From positions 88,762 to 152,761 of the forward strand of contig CAAFYU010000085.1 in assembly GCA_900767135.1 (NCBI GenBank): a stretch of DNA of 64,000 bases. The letters are read 5' to 3'. The notes beneath the pieces are model-generated. The model was given only the letters and a program-made list of their open reading frames with translations. It was not told the origin of the DNA and made no database searches. This document shows positions 48,933 to 57,242 of this stretch, in pieces (within the stretch, counting starts at the first letter, position 1; each line of letters opens with the position of its first letter). The translations under genes were made by a program, and so were the position numbers. This stretch comes from Candidatus Gastranaerophilales bacterium (GTDB lineage Bacteria > Cyanobacteriota > Vampirovibrionia > Gastranaerophilales > Gastranaerophilaceae).

Positions 48933-50606
48933 ATGGATTTTGATAAAATATTAGAGAATAAACCTTTACTATATGGAGTAATTGGCGGTGTAGTATTGAT
49001 ACTTGCACTGATTGTAACTCTTAGTATTGTGGGCGGCTCTAAGAAATCTACAAATGGTACTGAGGTTACGGGACAACCTCTGCAAGCTGATGCCGATTTA
49101 TTAACGACGGATAATGCAGGGAAAGCGATTGAAATTCAAGCTCTTCTTGCAAAATACGATATTGTTGTCAGCAGAAGGTTAGATGGTACAAAATCTATTC
49201 TTTATTTGAAAAAAGGAGATTGTAAAACAGGTAGAAAAGCTTGTTATACAAGTGACAGAGATACTGCTTTAATTCAAATTGTTCAAAGTGGTTTAATGGA
49301 TCAAAATGTTGGTCTTGAAATTTTTGATAAGGGCGATTTTACATCGACTAAGGAAGATAAAAAAATTCGTCTATCTCGTGCTATTAACGGAGAATTGTCA
49401 AGATTAATTCGTAGAATAGACGGGGTTGATAATGCGTCTGTATTTATTTCAATTCCTGAACAAACAATGTTTACTTCTATGCAAAAACCTGTAACGGCAA
49501 CTGTTCAGATTTCTCTTGCAAAAGATGCAACAAAATTGGATCAGTTGAAAGTTAAAGCTATTACCAACCTTCTTTTGGGCAGTGTAACGGGTTTGACGGC
49601 TGAAAACATTGCTATTACTGATACAAACGGAAACACTTATCATAGTATTATGGACGCGGAAGATGAAATGCTTCAACGTTTAGAAGAAAATGATAAGTAT
49701 ATGACGTCAAAAGTTAATCAACAGTTGGATAGATTGATTGGCCAAGGAAATTATGTTGCGACAGTTAGCACATTCCTTCGTCAAGCACCTGTTGAAAAAT
49801 TCACTATTGACTATGATCCGAATAGAAAAGCGTCTGTTAGCGAGCAATCATTCAGAGAAGGTTTAGGAGATCAGACAAGTGATTCAAATAAAAATACAAA
49901 CGCTGTCAGTGTTTATCTTCCAAACGGTTTGCCAAACGGTGCTTCAAATTCAAATCAAAACAGAAATTATTCAAGAACAGCAACAGAAACTCAATATGGG
50001 GTTACAAAAACTCAGACAAATGAGTATATCAAACCTGGTGTTGTAGAAGATATTTCAATCGCCGTTACTCTTGATAAAAATGCGCTTCCTGCAAATACAA
50101 CTCTGGAAGAATTAAAAGAGTTAATTGCAAAAGCCGCAAGTCCAAAAGTTAGTGCAGATAATGTAACTATTGCGTTTTCGGATTCAACAGATCCATATTT
50201 GGCATCAGACAGACCGGCAAACTTGCCTAAACCTGACGAAACAGGCAACCCTTGGTGGCTTGCAATTGCTCTTAGTGCAATCGGTTTGATTATTGTATTT
50301 AAGGCTGTTTCTAACAAGGTTCAACAAGTTCAAGAGGCAAATCGTCGTGAAGTTGAAATGCTTAGACAAAGAACGGCTGAACAAGAACAACAACTGTCAG
50401 ACATTAATCAACGTGCAGCTCAGTTGACAGAAAGACAATCTGAACTTGCACAAGGACTTGTTGAACAACAGCAAAGAGCTTCGATTCCGCAACAACAAGA
50501 TCCGACTCAATTGTCTGATACATTATCAAATCTTTCGACTCAATTATCAAATGCAGATGATGACGAAACTGGCGAAAAGATTAAAAGCTGGATTGAGCAA
50601 GGGTAG
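48933..50606 (+). CDS. fliF: Flagellar MS-ring protein FliF
   Basis: FliF forms the MS ring in the inner membrane. The 557 residues have a first helix at 13-33 (LLYGVIGGVVLILALIV), ring-building domains (about 55-240, ELSRLIRRIDGVDNASVFISIPE), a disordered middle, and a second helix at about 440-458 (WWLAIALSAIGLIIVF). A cytosolic Gln/Glu-rich coiled tail ends in KIKSWIEQG, where FliG binds in the family. The order fliE-fliF is standard, but a 238-nt repeat-filled gap follows. Confidence 0.92.
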   Translation: MDFDKILENKPLLYGVIGGVVLILALIVTLSIVGGSKKSTNGTEVTGQPLQADADLLTTDNAGKAIEIQALLAKYDIVVSRRLDGTKSILYLKKGDCKTGRKACYTSDRDTALIQIVQSGLMDQNVGLEIFDKGDFTSTKEDKKIRLSRAINGELSRLIRRIDGVDNASVFISIPEQTMFTSMQKPVTATVQISLAKDATKLDQLKVKAITNLLLGSVTGLTAENIAITDTNGNTYHSIMDAEDEMLQRLEENDKYMTSKVNQQLDRLIGQGNYVATVSTFLRQAPVEKFTIDYDPNRKASVSEQSFREGLGDQTSDSNKNTNAVSVYLPNGLPNGASNSNQNRNYSRTATETQYGVTKTQTNEYIKPGVVEDISIAVTLDKNALPANTTLEELKELIAKAASPKVSADNVTIAFSDSTDPYLASDRPANLPKPDETGNPWWLAIALSAIGLIIVFKAVSNKVQQVQEANRREVEMLRQRTAEQEQQLSDINQRAAQLTERQSELAQGLVEQQQRASIPQQQDPTQLSDTLSNLSTQLSNADDDETGEKIKSWIEQG

Positions 50607-50844
50607 AAGCGGCTAAGCAGTTAAGCAACTAGGAAGCGAGGCTGGTAAGATGCATAGAGGCAAAGATGCGAAGATGCAAAGCTGGTATCAAGAAAAGTAG
50701 CTAGGTAGGTCGGATTTGCTAATCCGACAAAAAGTAAACAGAGTAGAAAGGATAGTTTAAGTGAAAGGTTAGATAAATAAAAATTATCGAACGAAGTGAG
50801 CGAAAAGAACCACTCACTACTCACCATTCACTTTTCATTTAAAA
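50607..50844. repeat. Short-repeat cluster inside the flagellar operon
   Basis: CTAAG/CTAGG words, AAGATGC units and a GTCGGATTTGCTAATCCGAC hairpin (about 50709-50728) lie here. ACTCACTACTCACCATTCAC-like words follow. No gene is seen. Confidence 0.65.
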
Positions 50845-51870
50845 ATGGCAATACAAGGATTTGATTACAAAGGGTTCGCCCAAAATTTAGCACAACAAGC
50901 GTTGGAACTTATTCCGCCTGATTTTAATGACAATCAGAAGAATTATGTTGCAAATACATTGTTGAATTTTTCAACAGTTGCTGGTCAAGCCCTGTATGAA
51001 GATGAGTCATTAGGTTTTAATCTTGATCAGGCTGTGATGATTACGCAAATTATTGCAGAATGGTCGTTCCATAAGTCGGTAGATTTGATTAGATCCGGAA
51101 TTCCGCAACAGTATTGGGATCAGATTATGCAAAAAATTGCATACACGATTTTTGAAGTTGCGAAGAACGGATTTCATCAAAATATCCCGCAAGATCAATG
51201 TTTGCAATTGATAGAACATCACGTTAAAAAAACTTGGATTGATTGTATAGAAGAATTAAAGGATAAAAATCTGATTGATGAAGGCTTAAAAGAGCAAGCA
51301 GAAAATCAGTCTAATATAGATGCGATGATGCAACAACAAGTTGAAGCCGAGCAGCAAGCACAAGCTGTTCAACAGCAACAAGCTCCAATTCCACAGGGTG
51401 GGGCAATCCCGCAACAAAATGGAGGAGTGCCAACAAGTCCAATGGCTCCTCTTGGTGCAGATGCAAAGGTTTTAAAACTTGCTACTTTGGCAATGTTGTT
51501 TAGAAAAATGCGTCAGGAAAGAGTTCAAACAATTCTTAACAAATTCAACCCTAATGATGCAGATACAGTTATAAAGTTTATGGGAATGCCAGATTTGGAA
51601 TCTAAGGTTGACCCAAATACGGCAATGAGATGTTTGCAAGAGATTAAGACAAATTTACCGACTGCGGGTGCAAATGTTACGCCAAGTAAAGTTCTTGCAA
51701 AAATTCAAAATGTTTCGCAATATTTAGACAGATCTCAAATTGAACAAGTGTTAAGCCCTGAAAGACAGCGTGTGAAACGATTTGTGTTCAGTGCTCTGGA
51801 AGGAGATTATTACGAAATGCCACCAAAAGTTGCAAATATTATTGCCACACACCTTGAAGATAGTGTATAA
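50845..51870 (+). CDS. fliG: Divergent FliG-like flagellar switch/assembly protein
   Basis: It occupies the fliG position between fliF and fliH. The 341 residues have an unfamiliar helical N-terminal part (1-150) and a Gln/Pro-rich linker (about 155-200). A C-terminal helical part (about 210-341) follows, where ATLAMLFRKMRQERVQTILNKF resembles the FliG armadillo-like repeat. The last segment, RVKRFVFSALEGDYYEMPP, resembles the end of FliG. The canonical torque-helix charges are not clear. Assignment rests mostly on position. There is no ribosome site before the ATG. Confidence 0.5.
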   Translation: MAIQGFDYKGFAQNLAQQALELIPPDFNDNQKNYVANTLLNFSTVAGQALYEDESLGFNLDQAVMITQIIAEWSFHKSVDLIRSGIPQQYWDQIMQKIAYTIFEVAKNGFHQNIPQDQCLQLIEHHVKKTWIDCIEELKDKNLIDEGLKEQAENQSNIDAMMQQQVEAEQQAQAVQQQQAPIPQGGAIPQQNGGVPTSPMAPLGADAKVLKLATLAMLFRKMRQERVQTILNKFNPNDADTVIKFMGMPDLESKVDPNTAMRCLQEIKTNLPTAGANVTPSKVLAKIQNVSQYLDRSQIEQVLSPERQRVKRFVFSALEGDYYEMPPKVANIIATHLEDSV

Positions 51871-51881
51871 TAATATTAATC

Positions 51882-52589
51882 ATGATTATAAAGAAAAAAT
51901 CTAAGGTAGAAGAAAAGACTCCACAAACTCAATTACAAGAAAAGGTTGTTGAAAACGAGCCTGAAATCAAGGTTGAAGAGGATACAATAGACCTTTTTAA
52001 TCTTGATAATATAGACTTTAAACAGCGTCAGGAACGTCGTCGTGGTGATAGAAGAAGAGGGTTTCGAAGAATTGATGACAGAAACCTGATTTCTCGTGCA
52101 AGAGAAGAAGCTCAAAGTATTAAAGAAGCTGCGGCGAAAGAGGGTTATCAAGAAGGTTTGGAACAAGCAAAAAATGATATTGCAGAGGTTCGTAATGCCA
52201 TAACTTCATTTTTGGGTGCTAAGCAGGCTGTTTTTGATGCAATTTCTTCTGATATCTTAGAGATAAGTGTTGAAATCGCTCAAAAAATTATTAAAAAAGA
52301 ATTGCAACAAGATCCAAATGCAATATTAGATAATATTTTGGCGGTCTTGAAAGGTTTGTCAAAAGACGAAACAAAGATTACTTTGAGAGTAAATCCTGCT
52401 CAGGTATCCCTTTTGAAATCAGAGATTCCGAACATATTGTCAGAAGCCGGTTTAGATGCTAAAATTCTGATAGTACCGGACGAAACGATAATGGAAGGCG
52501 GTTGTGTTGTCACAACCAACAACGGTGTAATAGATGCAACAATTGAAACCCAATTGGCAGTAATAAGTGAGGCTTTGAGAGAAATTTAA
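51882..52589 (+). CDS. fliH: Flagellar assembly protein FliH
   Basis: FliH binds and restrains the export ATPase FliI. The 235 residues have a charged N-terminal tail (1-60), a helical AREEAQSIKEAAAKEGYQEGLEQ segment with the spaced Ala/Gly pattern typical of FliH, and a C-terminal FliH/VatE-like domain. That domain ends GGCVVTTNNGVIDATIETQL. fliI itself is not in the window. Its TAA overlaps the flhA ATG by one base. Confidence 0.88.
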   Translation: MIIKKKSKVEEKTPQTQLQEKVVENEPEIKVEEDTIDLFNLDNIDFKQRQERRRGDRRRGFRRIDDRNLISRAREEAQSIKEAAAKEGYQEGLEQAKNDIAEVRNAITSFLGAKQAVFDAISSDILEISVEIAQKIIKKELQQDPNAILDNILAVLKGLSKDETKITLRVNPAQVSLLKSEIPNILSEAGLDAKILIVPDETIMEGGCVVTTNNGVIDATIETQLAVISEALREI

Positions 52590-54691
52590 TGGCACAAGAA
52601 CAAGCCCAACAACAAGGCGGCGGAGGAACAAATTTAAGTGAAATCTTTATGGCAATATTCGTACTATTGCTTATTGTTCTGTTGCTTTGCGAATTGCCAA
52701 ACTGGATTATTAATATTTGTATCTGTTTGAATATTACGCTCGGCGTCGTTTTGCTTATGATTTCTTTGTATGTAAAGAAAACACTTGAACTTGCGTCATT
52801 CCCGTCAATTATTCTTATCGGAACGATGTTCAGACTTGTGCTTTCAATCGCATCTACAAGGTTGATTTTGTCAAAAGGTGAGGCGGGTGAAGTTATTCAT
52901 GCGTTCGGAACATTCGTTACCGGTGGTAATATGATTGTTGGTGGTGTTATCTTCCTTATCATTACTGTTGTACAGTTTATGGTAATCACAAAAGGTGCTG
53001 AACGTATCGCCGAAGTTGCTGCCAGATTTGCCTTAGACGCTATGCCAGGTAAGCAGATGACTATTGATGCGGACTTTAACGCCGGTTTGATTTCTCCGGA
53101 AGAGGCAACGAAAAAACGTGAAGACTTGCAAAGAGAATCAAATCTTTTTGGTAGTATGGACGGTGCCATGAAGTTCGTAAAAGGGGATACGATTGCCGGT
53201 ATTATTATCGTTTTGATTAACATTATCGGTGGGTTGTGTATCGGTTGTATTATGAACCAAATGCCTGTTGCAGATGCGGTTTCCAAATATACAATCTTGA
53301 CAATCGGTGATGGTTTGGCATCTCAGTTACCTTCTCTTTTAATGTCAATTGCAGCCGGTGTATTTATGACTCGTTCTTCTGCTGCAAACTCATTAGGTAC
53401 AGATGTTACGGCACAAATTGTCAGCAAACCGAATGCCCTTTTCTTGGCTGCAAGTTTCTTGATATTATTAGCATTGACGGGGCACTGGACAGGGTTGCCT
53501 TGGTTGCCGTTTACTTTATTTGCTGTCGGATTGTTTGTTGCAGGATTCTCTACTTTGATTAACGCTGATGTTCAATCACAATTGGGGCAATTAGAAAATG
53601 TTCGTCAAAACATGCAAGATTTGGTAAACCCAAACCGTATGTACGAGCGTTTGGGTGTTGATGTTTTAAGCTTGCAGGTTGGGTCTAACTTGCTTGTAAT
53701 TGCCGATCCGGATCAGGAAGGTCAATTGCTTGCAAAAATTGCTGCTTTACGTCAGAGAGTTACAGATGAATTAGGTTATATTTTGCCAAACATAAGAATT
53801 ATGGATTCATCTGCACTTGATGCAAATGAATATATGATTTCTATTCGTGGAAACACTGTTGCAACAGGGTACGTTTACCCTGGAAAATTGATGGTAATTG
53901 CGGATCAGTGGGACGCTATGAAAAAAGATGTTCCGCAAGATGCGATTATCGGTATTGATCCGACTTATCAGACTCAGGCTTATTGGATTTCGCCGGAAGA
54001 TGCAAAAACTGCTCGTTCTGTTACTGCCGTTGATTCAACGGACGTTATTGTTACGCACTTGCAAGAATGTGTAAGAAAACACGTTGATGAGGTTATGACA
54101 AAAACTGACGTACTTAAACTTATGGAACTTGTTCGTTCACAAGACCCTACGTTGGTTAATGACCTTGTTCCGACAATTATTTCTACAAGTGATTTGAGAA
54201 AAATATTTGTAAACCTTATCAGAGAGAAGGTTTCAATCAAAGATATTATCTTTGTGTTTGAAAGACTTTGTGATTACGCAAGATTTTCAAAAGAACCTGA
54301 TATCCTATCAGAACGTTTGAGAGCCGCATTGGGACGTCAGATTTGTCTTGCAAATGTTGGTGATGACAAGGTTTTGTATGCGTTGACACTTTCTCCTGAG
54401 TGGGAAAAAATCCTTGATGACAGTTGCCAAAGAACTGAGCTTGGTACAATGTTTTTGCTTAATCCGATGCAGGTGCAAGAGTTGATTGAAACTACTGCAA
54501 CCACGTTGATGAGAGCACATCAGGCATGCGGGCAACAGCCTGTAATCTTGTGTTCGCCAAGAATTAGATTGCCGCTTTATCAGCTTTTGGAACGCCATAT
54601 TCCGACTATTGTCGTAATTTCTTATTCAGAATTGATTACGGATATTAAAGTAGAGGCAATTGATAGTATTGGCGAGGCTTACGCTGAGTAG
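52589..54691 (+). CDS. flhA: Flagellar export apparatus protein FlhA
   Basis: FlhA is the nonameric export-gate protein of the flagellar type III system. The 700 residues include eight membrane helices in the first 330 and the FHIPEP-type loop (AERIAEVAARFALDAMPGKQMTIDAD). A four-subdomain cytosolic part binds chaperone-substrate complexes. Start and stop are intact. It is coupled to fliH. FlhB, FliPQR and FliI are not in the window, so the rest of the export gate must be elsewhere. Confidence 0.95.
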   Translation: MAQEQAQQQGGGGTNLSEIFMAIFVLLLIVLLLCELPNWIINICICLNITLGVVLLMISLYVKKTLELASFPSIILIGTMFRLVLSIASTRLILSKGEAGEVIHAFGTFVTGGNMIVGGVIFLIITVVQFMVITKGAERIAEVAARFALDAMPGKQMTIDADFNAGLISPEEATKKREDLQRESNLFGSMDGAMKFVKGDTIAGIIIVLINIIGGLCIGCIMNQMPVADAVSKYTILTIGDGLASQLPSLLMSIAAGVFMTRSSAANSLGTDVTAQIVSKPNALFLAASFLILLALTGHWTGLPWLPFTLFAVGLFVAGFSTLINADVQSQLGQLENVRQNMQDLVNPNRMYERLGVDVLSLQVGSNLLVIADPDQEGQLLAKIAALRQRVTDELGYILPNIRIMDSSALDANEYMISIRGNTVATGYVYPGKLMVIADQWDAMKKDVPQDAIIGIDPTYQTQAYWISPEDAKTARSVTAVDSTDVIVTHLQECVRKHVDEVMTKTDVLKLMELVRSQDPTLVNDLVPTIISTSDLRKIFVNLIREKVSIKDIIFVFERLCDYARFSKEPDILSERLRAALGRQICLANVGDDKVLYALTLSPEWEKILDDSCQRTELGTMFLLNPMQVQELIETTATTLMRAHQACGQQPVILCSPRIRLPLYQLLERHIPTIVVISYSELITDIKVEAIDSIGEAYAE

Positions 54692-54716
54692 GTTTAATAG
54701 CGTTTGAGGCTTTAAT

Positions 54717-54923
54717 ATGAAAAAGTTGATATTGTTTTTAATTTCAGTTTATCAAAAAATTTCAAAGCATACGCCGGCGGTGTGTAGGTTTTATCCGACG
54801 TGTTCTGAATATACAAGGCAAGCGATTGTAAAATACGGGATTTTGAAAGGTGGTTGGCTCGGGTTAAAGCGAATTTGCAGATGCCACCCCGGAAACGAAG
54901 GTGGATATGATCCTGTGCCATAA
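54717..54923 (+). CDS. yidD: YidD membrane protein insertion efficiency factor
   Basis: The short protein (68 residues) has an N-terminal amphipathic/hydrophobic helix ([17 protein letters not shown]). The YidD signature follows: three Cys in [10 protein letters not shown] and C-R-C-H-P-G-N-x-G-G-Y-D-P-V-P at the end. It assists YidC-dependent insertion. It usually sits with rnpA-yidC, but here it follows flhA by 25 nt, an unusual place. Confidence 0.93.
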   Translation: MKKLILFLISVYQKISKHTPAVCRFYPTCSEYTRQAIVKYGILKGGWLGLKRICRCHPGNEGGYDPVP

Positions 54924-55254
54924 AGTAACGGAGGACTACTTGTAAATTATGGCACTAAGGCCGTATCGGGAATAAAGGACGATAGGACGATAAGTCGTTA
55001 AGACGATAAGTCTGAAACAGAAATAGTTACTATCAGTCGTCATTCTGAGGACAATAATGATTTAGGTTTGAAGAATCTAATTAAAGTATATTTAGGAGAT
55101 TCTTCGCTAATCGCTCAAAATGACGATTAATGGCAACTGTTTCATGAGTAATTTTTATTAACTTCCCCCTCGCCCCGTTGGGAGAGGGTAGGGTGATGGG
55201 TACAATAGAATTTTCCCATTTGTAACCTCATATTAACTTCCTATAAAATAAGTA
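54924..55254. repeat. Mosaic of intergenic repeat elements before the pilin genes
   Basis: It contains, in order, GGCACTAAGGCCGTATCGGG, 8-bp ACGATAAG units (about 54980-55010), and an imperfect inverted repeat. That repeat pairs TCGTCATTCTGAG (55038) with CTCAAAATGACGA (55114), with inner AAGAATCT/AGATTCTT. A CCCTCGCCCCGTTGGGAGAGGG-type palindrome (about 55166-55190) follows. No gene is seen. Confidence 0.7.
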
Positions 55255-55282
55255 TAGACAAATGGATAAAAACGGGTATAAT
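55255..55282 (+). promoter_or_regulatory. Promoter of pilin-like gene 1
   Basis: TAGACA and TATAAT are spaced by 16 bp. The leader is about 34 nt with a purine-rich AAGAAAGAGAG ribosome site. An intact promoter argues against a dead gene. Confidence 0.65.
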
Positions 55283-55322
55283 AATTAGTGTATACACAGT
55301 AAAAAAGAAAGAGAGTTTTGTT

Positions 55323-56098
55323 ATGAGAAATTTATTTAGAAATGCTTTCGGGGGGGGGGCAATCGCGGCGTAGCACGTGATATAGTACGCGAAATTGAAT
55401 TAGCTGCTAAGAAATCTGCCTTCACTCTCGCTGAAGTCTTAATCACCCTCGGCATTATCGGTGTTGTGGCGGCTATGACAATTCCATCACTTGTGACAAA
55501 TTATAAGGGAAAAGTGGCAGCAACGCAGCTAAAAAAAGGGTATTCAACAATTTCTCAGGCTTTGTTGATGATGTATAACGATACTGGTGAAGTGATAAAT
55601 TATGAAAATTACCCTAATACAAAGTTCGCTCCGGTTTTTAAAAAATATCTTGGTGTACAAAAGTATTCTGATGGACAAGCTATTACAGGTTCTGAGAAAG
55701 AAGATTACTATTTGTCAAAAGAATATATGAATTACAATAATACCAAAGCTGCTGATGCTTCTCTTTTTGATGAAGGGCAAATAATTATAAATGATAACAT
55801 GGCTATTTATATCCAAAATAGTGCTTATGTTGATTGGTTATTTATAACAATAGACATAAATGGGATAAATAAAAAACCGAATCGTTGGGGACATGACTTG
55901 TTTACATTTAGGGTTGAAGGTAATGGTAAATTAATTCCGCTTGCGGATCCAAAAGGTGATGATTTTTTCAAAAATAAGGCAACATATTGTTCGAAAACCG
56001 CTAATAACAACAGAAATGGGATAGCTTGTGCATATTATGCCATTAATGATGTTTGCCCTGATGATAATACAAAATCGTATTGGAAATGTTTGCCATGA
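55323..56098 (+). CDS. Phase-variable type IV pilin-like protein 1 (frame OFF in this sequence)
   Basis: The ATG at 55323 reads M-R-N-L-F-R-N-A-F and then a run of 10 G (55350-55359). As given, the frame stops after 16 codons. With 8 or 11 G the same start joins an open frame to 56098: about 258 residues. A 33-residue leader then ends at Ala before FTLAEVLITLGIIGVVAAMTIP, with the mature Glu5 conserved. A Cys-containing C-terminus follows. No other good in-frame start exists before the pilin segment. The 8-nt AAGAAAGA upstream and a consensus promoter support expression. The prepilin peptidase at 23397 would process it. An assembly error in the homopolymer cannot be excluded. Confidence 0.78.
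55350..55359 (+). repeat. Poly-G tract (10 G) in pilin-like gene 1
   Basis: The tract begins at a codon boundary 27 nt after the ATG, following the codons for Ala-Phe. Its length modulo 3 decides whether the downstream pilin frame is read. Confidence 0.95.
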
Positions 56099-56122
56099 CA
56101 AAGCAGAAATTTTGTAAAATTC

Positions 56123-56151
56123 TTGAAAGTAAAAAGAAAATGTGTTAAAAT
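56123..56151 (+). promoter_or_regulatory. Promoter of pilin-like gene 2
   Basis: TTGAAA and TAAAAT are exactly 17 bp apart, with an extended -10 TGT. The leader includes GAAAGGAC. Confidence 0.7.
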
Positions 56152-56183
56152 ATGCATAAATAAACAATAAGAAAGGACAAAAT

Positions 56184-57019
56184 ATGAGTGAAAAAACGGT
56201 AAAAAGCGCCTTCGGGGGGGGGGCAAGCGTCTAGAATTTCGTTTAGTAGAGGGGGTTAATGATTTAGTAGCTAGTCACCTAGCCGCCTTCACTCTTGCTG
56301 AAATCTTAATCACCCTTGGCATTATCGGCATTGTTGCGGCAATTACTCTTCCTTCATTAATTCAGCGCAATATTGAAAAACAGCGCGTTGTGCAACTTAA
56401 AAAGGCATATTCAGAACTTTCTCAAGCTTATAATCTTGCAGTAGAAGAGTTTGGTGCTCCGACTGAATGGGGAATGGGCGGAATGTATGAAGAAAAATCT
56501 CATTATATAATGGCTAATAATATGAGAAAGTTTTTAAAACTTTCAGTCGATTGTGTTGATATGACAGAAGCCCAAACGGAGAAAAATTGTGGTTTTAAAG
56601 GTGCTTTTGGTGGTGCACAGGGTATTTATAATGAAAGAAATTATAAATATGTTGTCTTAAATGACGGAATCCTTGTACAATTTCGGATAATTAGTGGTGC
56701 ATGCAATTGGCCATTTGGAGCAATAAACAATGTTTGTGGCGGAATAAATATTGACATTAACGGAGCAACTCCACCTAATCGCAATGGAGAAGATATATTT
56801 TACATATTTATGACTCGCAATAAGCTTGTTCCAGCAGGAATTGATGGTGCTAGTTTGAGTTTTGAAAGAGCTTGTAATCGTGCAATTAAAGTACCTTATA
56901 GTTGGTATGGTGGCGATAATATGTACTCTTGTACTGCTTGGGTTTTGTACAATGAAAATATGGATTATTTGCATTGTGACGACTTGAGCTGGGCCGGAAA
57001 ACATAGTTGCAAAGAGTGA
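56184..57019 (+). CDS. Phase-variable type IV pilin-like protein 2 (frame OFF in this sequence)
   Basis: The ATG at 56184 reads M-S-E-K-T-V-K-S-A-F and then 10 G (56214-56223). As given it stops after 16 codons. With 8 or 11 G the frame continues to 57019 (about 278 residues). A 35-residue leader precedes FTLAEILITLGIIGIVAAITLP with Glu5 conserved. A paralogous helix follows (VVQLKKAYSELSQA, compare ATQLKKGYSTISQA in gene 1), then a Cys-rich C-terminal domain. AAGGAC precedes the ATG. It lies 85 nt after gene 1 with its own promoter. The linker between tract and cleavage site contains CTAG-rich words like the intergenic repeats. Confidence 0.78.
56214..56223 (+). repeat. Poly-G tract (10 G) in pilin-like gene 2
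   Basis: The tract starts 30 nt after the ATG, at a codon boundary after Ser-Ala-Phe codons. It has the same length and the same OFF phase as in gene 1. Confidence 0.95.
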
Positions 57020-57060
57020 TAATGTTGTTATTTTGTTTACCCACTCTCCTTCTCTGCTTG

Positions 57061-57122
57061 GTTGTTGGCGATAAACGAGTCTTCGTGTTTTGCTCCGCAA
57101 AAGCACTCCGCTCTCTGCCAAC
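57061..57122. repeat. Nested intergenic hairpin element
   Basis: TTGTTGGC and GCCAACAA flank an inner TTTTGC-TCC-GCAAAA hairpin. Outside lies CTCCCTAATTGAGGGAG. A related TTCCCTAATTGATGGAG word occurs at about 44592. It may be a lineage repeat element. Confidence 0.55.
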
Positions 57123-57242
57123 AATCCGCTCCCTAATTGAGGGAGAGAAGCTGTTCATTGCTACTATCTCTATTTATAATTATGTATAAGTTTTTGTATA
57201 ACAGCCAAAGAGTCAGATTAGACTTTTTGGCTGTTGTAGAGA

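Noticed and set aside
52897..53286. Minus-strand open frame inside flhA
   Set aside because: It is fully within a strongly conserved gene, without promoter or ribosome site.
54717..54923. Phage or toxin small protein after flhA
   Set aside because: The Cys pattern and C-terminal PGNxGGYDPVP identify YidD.
55466..56098. Gene starting at the ATG inside the pilin transmembrane segment
   Set aside because: This start would remove the prepilin leader and most of the conserved N-terminal helix, and has no ribosome site. The real start is the ATG at 55323 joined through the poly-G tract.
56390..57019. Gene starting at a GTG after the pilin helix
   Set aside because: Same reason: it cuts off FTLAEILITLG and lacks a ribosome site. 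The ATG at 56184 with promoter and AAGGAC is the real start.
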